From CAZENU01 sp965117035 (GTDB taxonomy: Bacteria > Chloroflexota > Dehalococcoidia > Lucifugimonadales > CAZENU01): 64,000 nt of DNA. Numbering within the stretch: position 1 is the first letter of the stretch; the number at the start of each line of letters is the position of its first letter. Below the pieces are notes generated by a model. That model was not told where the DNA came from. It made no database searches and worked only from the letters and a program-made list of their open reading frames with translations. The position numbers and the translations under genes are program-made. The stretch is from positions 3,100,001 to 3,164,000 of the forward strand of contig OZ220748.1 in assembly GCA_965117035.1 (NCBI GenBank), read 5' to 3'. Positions 57,434 to 64,000 of this stretch are shown piece by piece.

Positions 57434-58345
57434 ATGCCGAAGGACTTCATCTCCTTTCTTGATTGGTCTGCGGAGGATCTCAGTGAATTGGTGGAAGCGG
57501 CTCAGACCTTCCGCGAGTTGTGGGTGAGAGGGAAGTCTCCACCGTCGCTCAAGGGGCGGCGCATTGCCCTGATGTGGGGCGCGACGGGATTTCGGAACCG
57601 AGTTGCGTTCGAGTTGGGCATAGCAGAACTCGGTGGCAAGGCCGTCGAGATTCCAGGCGCCATCGACGTTAACGAACCGCTGGAAGATGTGGCCCGGTAC
57701 CTGGACAACTGGTTCGATGCTATCGTCGCCAGGACAGCAACCCACGATCTAATGCTGAGACTGGCTGATGCCGCTCGGGTTCCGGTGATAAACGCCAGGA
57801 CCCCGTTCAACCACCCCTGCGAGATACTGGGAGACCTGGCCTATATCAAGGAACAGAGAGGCGACCTGACCGACTTGCGTGTCGCCTTCATTGGCGAGGC
57901 GACGAACCTCGGGCACTCCTGGTTCGAGGCTGCGGCGAGATTTCCAATACACGTCGTCCAGGTGTGCCCCGCGGGATATGGGGTCGAAGCCCGGTTCCTC
58001 CAACGGATCGCCCGCGAGGCCGAAGGAGAAGTGTCCGTTTCTGGAGACATCCACTCAGCAATGGCCGATGCAGATGTGATCTATACCGATTGTTGGCCCG
58101 CAGGCGGAACCGACGAAGATCAACAGAAGATAAGGGACCTATTCCTCCCCTACCAGGTCACGGAGGAGATGCTGAGGGTAAGTCCAACGGATGCTCTCTT
58201 TCTTCCGTGTCCGCCGGTCCACAGAGGCGAGGAGGTATCTGAGGGCGCGATGAACTGGCCTGGCTGCCGCGTGTACGAAGCGAAAGAGTATCTCCTGCAC
58301 GCGCAGAGTGCCCTCCTGGTCTCCCTCATCGACTCCGGTGGATGA
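57434..58345 (+). CDS. Carbamoyltransferase superfamily protein with altered phosphate motif
   Basis: The 303-residue protein has the two-domain layout of ornithine/aspartate carbamoyltransferases: an N-terminal domain with LKGRRIALMWGATGFRNRVAFELGIAELGG, a central VINARTPFNHPCEILGDLAYIKE, a C-terminal domain with LRVAFIGEATNLGHSWFEAAARF, and a closing LPCPPVHRGEEVSE (motifs cited separately). Normal family members have S-x-R-T-R in the first and HPTQ in the second; here they read TGFRNR and HPCE, while the final HCLP reads LPCP. Carbamoyl phosphate binding may thus be changed or lost, and the real substrate is unknown. GGGAGG lies 7 bases before the ATG at 57434. G+C is lower than in the neighbours. 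Confidence 0.75.
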   Translation: MPKDFISFLDWSAEDLSELVEAAQTFRELWVRGKSPPSLKGRRIALMWGATGFRNRVAFELGIAELGGKAVEIPGAIDVNEPLEDVARYLDNWFDAIVARTATHDLMLRLADAARVPVINARTPFNHPCEILGDLAYIKEQRGDLTDLRVAFIGEATNLGHSWFEAAARFPIHVVQVCPAGYGVEARFLQRIAREAEGEVSVSGDIHSAMADADVIYTDCWPAGGTDEDQQKIRDLFLPYQVTEEMLRVSPTDALFLPCPPVHRGEEVSEGAMNWPGCRVYEAKEYLLHAQSALLVSLIDSGG

Positions 58346-58400
58346 GTTGCCCGGGGAGGGTTGTGGTGATGACGACAGGGTTGCGGCCGCCGGGCCGGCG

Positions 58401-59843
58401 CTACAGGCGGAGGTCTTCCAGCAGCTTGCCGAACTCGGCGACGACTATGTCGACCGTCTCGGACACGGGCGGGGCCGAGTTGTTGTAGGTCTGGAGCGAG
58501 GCCTCGACGGCCATGCCGCCCTGCGCCACCGTCTCGGCGCTGGGCATATATCCGACGTTGCCGTTGCCGTACCCGGCGACCATCGTGTGGGCGGCCTTCG
58601 AGCGCTCCTTGACCCCCAGCGCGATTTCCACGAACGGCTCTCCCGGAAGCGCGCACAGGACGAAGTCGTCTAGCCGGTAGCCCACGATCTCGAAGACGAA
58701 GCTGTCGTGCTTCACGCCGGCCCTCACCTTCTCCAGCACACCCTTCGTCCACCGCTCCATGAGCATCAGCGGGACCTGGTCGCGGACGGACGCGCCGCTC
58801 TTCGCGGCGTCGGCCAACTCGCGTGCGGCGGCCGCAGCCTGCGCATCGGCCTCCGCCAGCGACGGCAGCGGCTGCAGCGGCACAGTCGCGGTGCGCGTCG
58901 CGACGTCCAGCACCCGGTGCGTCGGCCCGTCGTGGAACCTCTTGCTGTACAACGCCAGGTTGGCCATCGACCCGCCTGCCTCCATGACGACCTCGTGCGG
59001 GCGTGTCTCGATGCCGATGGCCGTCTTCGCGGCCTCGCAGCCGACGACTCCCCCGATGCGCTCCACCTCGTCCCAGTCGTCCTGCAGGAACTCGATCGTC
59101 GCCTGGTTGCCGGCGCACCCCGTCAGGAACAATGTCGTGCCGCCGACGGTCTGGTCGACGATGCGCCGGACTACGCCCGGGTAGTCGGGGCCCAGCAGGA
59201 AGCTGTCCATGCCCATCACGACCGGATGGGCGGCGAAGCAGCACACGACCGATATTGGGCGGCCATCCAGGTCGTCGACCCTGAGCACGTCGACGCCGTG
59301 GTCGGTCACGCCGTTCGGGTTTCGGCCGACGAATACGCGGCCGTCGTCCATCATCTGCTCGCGGTTGATGTTGACGGCCGCCTCGCCGCGTGCTGCCCCG
59401 GCCCTCGCCGGCTGCCGCTTCGAGTCCGCGTCCGCCGCGAGGCCCGCCACCTTGTCGACCAGCTCCGCGACGTACGCGTCCAGCGATTCCGTCTCGCCGG
59501 GCCGCGGCGCGAGGTCGTGAGGACCGCCCAGGCCGTCGCGGACGGTGCACGGGCTGTTGTGGGTGTGGGTGCACGCGACGGTGACGTGGCTTGGCTCCGT
59601 CCCCACGCGGTCGGCGACGGCGCCGCGTATCTCGGCCGCCAGCGGCTGGTCGAGGCCGATCAGGTCGCAATCGATAATCACGATCTTGTGGACGTCGTCC
59701 GCCAGCACGAGTGCGGACGCGCAGAGTGGCATGTGGACGCCGGCCGAGGGCTCGATGCGCCGCATGATGCCCTGCATCCTGAAGCCGATGGGCGGCGTGA
59801 TGTCTATCCTCGAAGCCCCCGCGGTCAGCGTGTTCTCACTCAT
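58401..59843 (-). CDS. Neutral/alkaline ceramidase-like hydrolase
   Basis: A 480-residue protein with the N-terminal domain of the neutral/alkaline non-lysosomal ceramidase family: GASRIDITPPIGFRMQGI, LCASALVLADDVHKIVIIDCDLIGL, and the zinc-site histidines in VACTHTHNSPCT. FAAHPVVMG and LFLTGCAGNQ then follow. Ceramidases split ceramide to sphingosine and fatty acid, but the family is broad in bacteria and many members lack the C-terminal domain and signal peptide, as here. So it is more likely a cytoplasmic amidase- or esterase-like hydrolase of unknown substrate. It lies at the downstream end of the polyol gene cluster; the SDR gene is 49 bases upstream. Confidence 0.82.
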   Translation of the reverse strand: MSENTLTAGASRIDITPPIGFRMQGIMRRIEPSAGVHMPLCASALVLADDVHKIVIIDCDLIGLDQPLAAEIRGAVADRVGTEPSHVTVACTHTHNSPCTVRDGLGGPHDLAPRPGETESLDAYVAELVDKVAGLAADADSKRQPARAGAARGEAAVNINREQMMDDGRVFVGRNPNGVTDHGVDVLRVDDLDGRPISVVCCFAAHPVVMGMDSFLLGPDYPGVVRRIVDQTVGGTTLFLTGCAGNQATIEFLQDDWDEVERIGGVVGCEAAKTAIGIETRPHEVVMEAGGSMANLALYSKRFHDGPTHRVLDVATRTATVPLQPLPSLAEADAQAAAAARELADAAKSGASVRDQVPLMLMERWTKGVLEKVRAGVKHDSFVFEIVGYRLDDFVLCALPGEPFVEIALGVKERSKAAHTMVAGYGNGNVGYMPSAETVAQGGMAVEASLQTYNNSAPPVSETVDIVVAEFGKLLEDLRL

Positions 59844-59892
59844 GTGGGCTCTCCTGGGGTTGGACGGTGGTGTCGAAGGACTCGCTGCGGGC

Positions 59893-60654
59893 TTACCTGG
59901 CGGTGTAGCCGCCGTCGATCGGGATGATGGCGCCGTTGATCAGGGCCGCGTGCTCGGAGGCCAGGAACGCGACGACCGACGCTACCTCCGGCGGCTTGCC
60001 GAAGCGGCCGAGCGGTATCTTCGCCAGCATAGGCTCGCGCCGGGAGGGCTCGTTCCAGAACGCCTCGCCCATCGGCGTCAGGATCACCGTGGGCGCGACC
60101 GCATTCACGGTAACGCCGTATGGACCCCACTCGACGGCCAGCACCTTCGTCAGCATGTTCATCGCGCCCTTGCTCGCGCCGTAGGCCGCGTGCTGCTCCA
60201 GCGCGATCAGGCCCGCCTGCGATGACACGTTGACGATGCGCCCAAAGCCGCTCTCGATCATGCCCCGGCCGAGCGCCTGGGACAGGAAGAACGCGCCCTT
60301 CGCGTTAACGTCCAGCGTCGTGTCCCACTGCTCCTCGGTGACCTCGGTCGCCGGGGCGTTGTCGGCCACGCCCGCGTTGTTCACCAGCACGTCGGGCGCG
60401 CCGAGGGCGTCCGCGGCCCGAGCGGCGACGTGGCCGGCCGTCTCCCTGTCACGCAGGTCGACGACGCAGTAGCCGTAGCGGACCCCGGTCGGCCGGAGCT
60501 CGTCGCCCAGGCTCTCCAGGTCGGACTCCGTGCGGCTGACGGCGAACACGTCCGCGCCGGCGTTGGCCAACTCCAGGCAGATCGAGCGGCCTATGCCCTT
60601 GCCGGCGCCCGTCACGACGGCGCGACGGCCCGACAGGTCGATCGCGACCGGCAT
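59893..60654 (-). CDS. Short-chain dehydrogenase/reductase (SDR)
   Basis: A 253-residue classical SDR. Cofactor motif TGAGKGIG, NNAG at the end of strand 4, catalytic Ser in VNVSSQAG, YGASKG with the catalytic Tyr and Lys, and the C-terminal INGAIIPIDGGYTAR are all in place. Its general form is that of gluconate 5-dehydrogenase or 3-oxoacyl reductase-type enzymes. Sitting with a polyol dehydrogenase and xylulokinase, it is likely a sugar or polyol oxidoreductase. Its ATG overlaps the dehydrogenase stop by one base (TGATG), so the two are translationally coupled. Confidence 0.9.
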   Translation of the reverse strand: MPVAIDLSGRRAVVTGAGKGIGRSICLELANAGADVFAVSRTESDLESLGDELRPTGVRYGYCVVDLRDRETAGHVAARAADALGAPDVLVNNAGVADNAPATEVTEEQWDTTLDVNAKGAFFLSQALGRGMIESGFGRIVNVSSQAGLIALEQHAAYGASKGAMNMLTKVLAVEWGPYGVTVNAVAPTVILTPMGEAFWNEPSRREPMLAKIPLGRFGKPPEVASVVAFLASEHAALINGAIIPIDGGYTAR

Positions 60655-61694
60655 CAGATGGTCACCATGACCTTGATGGCGCCGTCGCTCGCGTCGCGGG
60701 CCGTCTCGAACGCCGCCACCACGTCCTCCAGCTCGAAGTGGTGCGTCACGAGCGGAGAGGTGTCGACGGCGCCCGACGCCACCATGTCCAGCGCCGTCGG
60801 GTACGCGTTGGCGTAGCGGAAGACGCCGCGCAGGTCGACCTCTCGGGTGGCTGCCCGGACTATCGGCAGGGTCAGCTCCGCCGGGCCAAGTCCGACCAGC
60901 ACGACCGATCCGCCGGGGGAGGTCGCGTCGATGGCGGTCCGCACGGCGGCCTCCGCCCCCGAGCACTCGACGGACACGTCGACGTGGCCGAGGCCGTCGC
61001 GGATGTCGTCGAGCACGGTCGGGCTGTCGGCGGCCAGCGGCGTTCCGCCGAGGCTCTCCGCGACGTCGAGCCGGTCCTGGCGCAGGTCGGCGACGCCCAC
61101 GGCCGCCGCGCCCGCGGCCCGCGCAGCCAGCAGGCACGCGAGTCCCACGGGCCCGGCGCCCATCACCATCACCCGGCTGCCGGGCCCCACGCCGCCGCGC
61201 CTGCAGGCGTGGACGCCGACGGACAGCGGCTCCAGCGTCGCTCCAGCGTCGAGCGTGACGTGTTCGGGCAGCCGGTAGGAGAAGTCGGCGGGGTGCGCGA
61301 CGTAACGCGCCAACGCTCCGTCGATGGGCGGCGTCGCCATGAACCGCACTTCCTGGCACAGGTTGTAGCGACCCGATTTGCACACCAGGCAGCGCCTGCA
61401 CGGCACACCGGGCTCGATCGCGACGCGGTCTCCAGGCTCGAGGTCCGTCACGCCGTCGCCCAACTCCTCGACGACTCCCGCGGCCTCGTGCCCGAGGACC
61501 AGCGGCGACTCGACGACGAAGTCGCCGATGCGGCCGTGCTCCCAGTAGTGGACGTCCGACCCGCATATGCCGACCGACCGGACGCCGATCAGGACTTCCC
61601 CCGGGCCCGGCTCAGGCCTGGGCCTGTCCTCGATCCGCAGGTCGTCGACCGCGGCGAGTACCGCCGATGGGTTTGTCATGTCGTCCGTAGGCAT
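60654..61694 (-). CDS. Sorbitol/xylitol dehydrogenase-type zinc alcohol dehydrogenase
   Basis: The 346-residue protein has VGICGSDVHYWEHGRIGDFVV, the hallmark of sorbitol/xylitol/L-iditol dehydrogenases, with the catalytic Cys. LGHEAAGVVEELG carries the His-Glu, CRRCLVCKSGRYNLC the structural zinc lobe, and VMGAGPVGLACLLAARA the NAD site. It would oxidise a polyol such as xylitol or sorbitol to the ketose. The divergent neighbour is a xylulokinase, which would phosphorylate D-xylulose; together with the SDR this makes a polyol-degradation module. A start five codons later (MTNPSAV) is possible. Confidence 0.9.
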   Translation of the reverse strand: MPTDDMTNPSAVLAAVDDLRIEDRPRPEPGPGEVLIGVRSVGICGSDVHYWEHGRIGDFVVESPLVLGHEAAGVVEELGDGVTDLEPGDRVAIEPGVPCRRCLVCKSGRYNLCQEVRFMATPPIDGALARYVAHPADFSYRLPEHVTLDAGATLEPLSVGVHACRRGGVGPGSRVMVMGAGPVGLACLLAARAAGAAAVGVADLRQDRLDVAESLGGTPLAADSPTVLDDIRDGLGHVDVSVECSGAEAAVRTAIDATSPGGSVVLVGLGPAELTLPIVRAATREVDLRGVFRYANAYPTALDMVASGAVDTSPLVTHHFELEDVVAAFETARDASDGAIKVMVTI

Positions 61695-61821
61695 CGTTGG
61701 TATCGCGCGGCCGGCTGGCTGAGCTTCGAAGGCGGGGCCGATTATATCTGCGGCGCCGCCGTTTGCCTAGACGCCGCGCCGGTGGTACGTTGGGCCGCGG
61801 TCGGACATACGGAGGGCGAGA

Positions 61822-63348
61822 CTGGGCAAGACAGCCAGGGCCGTACTGGGGATCGACGTAGGCACCACCGGGGTCAAGGCGGTGGTGGTCGACGAGGCCG
61901 GCGTCGTGCTGGCCGACGCGGACGCCGACCAGCCGCTGTTAGTGCCGCGGCCGGGCTGGGCCGAGCAGGACCCGGAGCAGTGGTGGACATCGACGCAGCA
62001 CGCCGTCGCTGCCGCGATGGCCCAGGTTCGGCGCCTGCCCCGCGGCGTGGAGGTCGCTGCCGTCGGCCTGTCCGGGCAGATGCACAGCTCGGTCTTCCTG
62101 GACGACGCGTTCGAGGTCATCCGTCCGGCGCTGCTGTGGGCCGACACGCGGACGACCGCGGAATGCCGGGAGATCACCGAGACCCTGGGGATGGACGGCC
62201 TTCACCGGACGGTCACCAACCGGGCGCTGGAAGGCTTCACCGCGCCCAAGGTGCTCTGGATTCGCCGCCACGAGCCCGGAAGCTACGAGCGGCTGCGCCA
62301 CCTGCTCCTCCCGAAGGACTATATCCGGTACAGGATGACCGGCGAGCTCGCGACCGAGCCCTCGGACGCCGCTGGCACGCTCCTGTACGACGTGCGCGAA
62401 CGCCGCTGGTCGTCCGATGTCCTGGATGCCCTCGACCTCGACGGGGCCATTCTGCCCGAGGTAGTCGGCTCGGCCGACGTGTCCGGCCGAGTGACTGCCG
62501 TCGCCGCCGACGCGCTCGGCCTGCAGGCGAGACTTCCGGTCGTTGGCGGCGGGGCCGACAACGCGGCCGGCGCGATCGGCAGCGGGGTCGTGGGGCAGGG
62601 GACGGTGCAGTCGAGCATCGGCACTTCGGGGACGATGCTCATGCCAACCGCGAGCCCACTGGTCGACTCCGAAATGCGCCTGCACACCTTCAACCACTGC
62701 GCCCCGGACGCCTGGTACCTGATGGGCGTCATACTGTCGGCTGGCAACGCGATGCGATGGCTGCGCGACGTCGTGTCGCCGGGCGGCTCGTACGACACGT
62801 TGACGGCCGAGGCCGCGGCGGTCCCGCCGGGCTCCGATGGCCTCTGCTTCCTGCCGTATCTCACCGGCGAGCGCACGCCGCACAACGACTCGGCGGCCCG
62901 CGGCGTCTTCTTCGGGCTGCACCTGGGCCACACGAGGGCTCACCTGGTGCGCGCCGTGATGGAGGGCGTCTGCTTCGCGCTCCGCGACTCGCTCGAGCTG
63001 ATGCGTCCCTTCGCGGACGACGACGTCCAGATCAGGGCTATCGGCGGCGGGGCCAGAAGCGCCCTCTGGCGGCAGATGCAGGCGGACGTATTCGGTGCGC
63101 CGGTCGCTGGCATGGGCGAAGGCGGCAGGCCCGCCTACGGCGCCGCGGCGCTGGCGGCCGTCGGCGCGGGAATCTTCGGCGCCATCACGGAGGCCATCGA
63201 CGCCTGGGTCGCCACCGAGCCCGTCTCGGACCCGGCCCCGGCCCGCGTGCGAGCGTACGACGAGCTCTACCAGGAGTGGCGCGAGCTGTATCCGAGTCTC
63301 GAGGCGCGCTTCGCCTCCGCTTCCGCCCTGGCCGGGCGCTTGGGCTGA
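61822..63348 (+). CDS. xylB: Xylulokinase, FGGY family, apparent CTG start
   Basis: The 508-residue protein has the phosphate-1 loop LGIDVGTTGVKAVVVDE, GLSGQMHS, LWADTRT, GGGADNAAGAIG and GTSGTMLMP, then the C-terminal AIGGGARSALWRQMQADV. The wording GLSGQMHS and the overall pattern are those of XylB, which makes D-xylulose 5-phosphate for the pentose phosphate pathway. The first ATG/GTG/TTG in frame (61882) lies inside the phosphate loop, and an in-frame stop closes the frame at 61768-61770. The only sensible start is CTG at 61822, with GGAGGG 5 bases upstream. The gene is divergent from the polyol dehydrogenase. Confidence 0.9.
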   Translation: MGKTARAVLGIDVGTTGVKAVVVDEAGVVLADADADQPLLVPRPGWAEQDPEQWWTSTQHAVAAAMAQVRRLPRGVEVAAVGLSGQMHSSVFLDDAFEVIRPALLWADTRTTAECREITETLGMDGLHRTVTNRALEGFTAPKVLWIRRHEPGSYERLRHLLLPKDYIRYRMTGELATEPSDAAGTLLYDVRERRWSSDVLDALDLDGAILPEVVGSADVSGRVTAVAADALGLQARLPVVGGGADNAAGAIGSGVVGQGTVQSSIGTSGTMLMPTASPLVDSEMRLHTFNHCAPDAWYLMGVILSAGNAMRWLRDVVSPGGSYDTLTAEAAAVPPGSDGLCFLPYLTGERTPHNDSAARGVFFGLHLGHTRAHLVRAVMEGVCFALRDSLELMRPFADDDVQIRAIGGGARSALWRQMQADVFGAPVAGMGEGGRPAYGAAALAAVGAGIFGAITEAIDAWVATEPVSDPAPARVRAYDELYQEWRELYPSLEARFASASALAGRLG

Positions 63349-63918
63349 CTAGCCCGGGTCGCGCCAGCAGGCGGACCCGTCCGGGACGCCGGTGTGGTTG
63401 CCGGCCTCCAGCGCCTGGAGCGTCTCGTCGCAGCTCAGCCGATCGACGTGGATCACCGCTTCGGTGGCGCGGTCGAAGTACACGAACGTCGGGTCGGAGC
63501 CGCGGTCGCTCTCCGGGAAGAAGACGTACGCGTAGTAGGGGCTGTTCTCGAGCTGCGCCCCGCTGGAGGACAGCCGGAGCTCGCTCATGCCTCCGGTCGG
63601 CACGCCGACGTTCCATCCGTCGCCGCCGTCCCACCTGTCGAGGTACAGCACCGTCCACGGCGGGGTGGGCTTGTTCATCCGGTCGAGCACCTCGCGCTCC
63701 GTCATGCCGACCTCTACGATCTCCGCGGCGCCCAAGTTGTCGCCGATCCCGTCCGTGATGTAGGGGTCGTCGCAGAACAGGGGACTAATCGCGATAAGGG
63801 TCGTGAACAACAGGAATGTAAGGCAGCCCGCCGCCGCTCTCTTGAGCCTGCGCGTGGACTGCTCGTCCTGGGGACTCTCGCGTGCGCCTCTGAGGGAGTC
63901 GCGTTGCCTGCCGGCCAT
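63349..63918 (-). CDS. Membrane-anchored protein with a BamE/SmpA-like domain
   Basis: The 189-residue protein has a basic N terminus (RRLKRAAAGC) then one TM segment, LTFLLFTTLIAISPLF. The rest is outside: VEVGMTEREVLDRMNKPTPPW is the helix of the BamE/SmpA/OmlA fold (GMt..eVl..lG.P), followed by YYAYVFFPESD and FVYFDRATEAVIHV as strands. Two Cys pairs could form disulphides. In Gram-negatives BamE works in outer-membrane assembly, but this domain also occurs in unrelated anchored proteins, so no role is claimed. Its stop abuts the xylulokinase stop; the genes converge. Confidence 0.65.
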   Translation of the reverse strand: MAGRQRDSLRGARESPQDEQSTRRLKRAAAGCLTFLLFTTLIAISPLFCDDPYITDGIGDNLGAAEIVEVGMTEREVLDRMNKPTPPWTVLYLDRWDGGDGWNVGVPTGGMSELRLSSSGAQLENSPYYAYVFFPESDRGSDPTFVYFDRATEAVIHVDRLSCDETLQALEAGNHTGVPDGSACWRDPG

Positions 63919-64000
63919 TCCCGCTCCGATCGTGGGGTGCGTCCAAAGGATATAACGAGCGGCACGGCGCGAACAAACGCGCCTGGGGCTGGCCGTGGCC

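Noticed and set aside
60738..63758. 1006-codon plus-strand frame over the polyol module
   Set aside because: It overlaps the real xylulokinase and dehydrogenase genes in other frames and has the Arg-rich composition of a shadow frame.

Overview
The window is G+C-rich, roughly two thirds G+C by eye, and looks like a bacterial chromosome with many extracellular and carbohydrate-active genes. No rRNA or marker gene fixes the taxon. Large cadherin/Ig-like surface proteins, an enolase-superfamily dehydratase, HpcH-type aldolase, NHL propeller, ceramidase-like hydrolase, GH32-type propellers and many sugar or polyol oxidoreductases fit Chloroflexota of the SAR202/Dehalococcoidia kind. That placement is inference. 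Start codons are mixed (ATG, GTG, TTG and apparently one CTG). Many promoters show an extended -10 of the TGnTAgaaT type.

Layout. 1-8.5 kb: the end of a cadherin/EF-hand protein, an LPPTG-anchored repeat protein, a stand-alone Lrp/AsnC-type sensor domain, a hydroxyacid-oxoacid transhydrogenase-like enzyme, a REP-like repeat field, a radical SAM SPL-family protein, a low-G+C methyltransferase-like gene, an enolase-superfamily dehydratase and an inositol monophosphatase that has absorbed a repeat in frame. 8.5-12 kb: rpsU (bS21), then a decayed island with a Phd/PIN toxin-antitoxin pair and wrecked transposases. 12-19 kb: a four-gene MacAB-like export operon on the minus strand, with a 1213-residue membrane fusion protein several times the usual size. 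19-31 kb: uvrA (frameshifted), a 1442-residue cadherin/Ig-like secreted protein made of two long super-repeats, a scrap zone holding copies of the uvrA and rhomboid 3' ends, an EcKinase-like phosphotransferase, the intact rhomboid and a threonine-dehydratase-like enzyme.

31-48 kb: a His-rich metal or cobalamin-binding lipoprotein with a single lobe, GH32 and SbcC, divergent from an aldolase, an NHL propeller and a CC-motif membrane protein. An IS5-type element sits exactly on that last gene's stop codon. Then come E1alpha-E1beta-E2 of a 2-oxoacid/acetoin dehydrogenase, an ISNCY/IS1202-type element with an 18-bp target duplication, a multi-TM protein, PrkA and a GNAT. 48-64 kb: a palindrome plus hairpin leader before a heterodimeric ABC exporter with one degenerate ATP site, tRNA-Pro(CGG), an MDR/Gfo-Idh pair, a retropepsin-like protease, a propeller hydrolase, an aberrant carbamoyltransferase, a ceramidase-like hydrolase, and a polyol module (SDR, sorbitol/xylitol-type dehydrogenase, divergent xylulokinase), ending with a BamE-like anchored protein.

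The genes that most clearly act together are the exporter operon (12118-18808), the E1/E2 operon (39575-42949), the ABC pair (48556-52218), the toxin-antitoxin pair and the polyol-to-xylulose-5-phosphate module (59893-63348). The best candidate for an undescribed system is the exporter with the giant multi-hairpin adaptor and a co-directional DUF5666-like lipoprotein.
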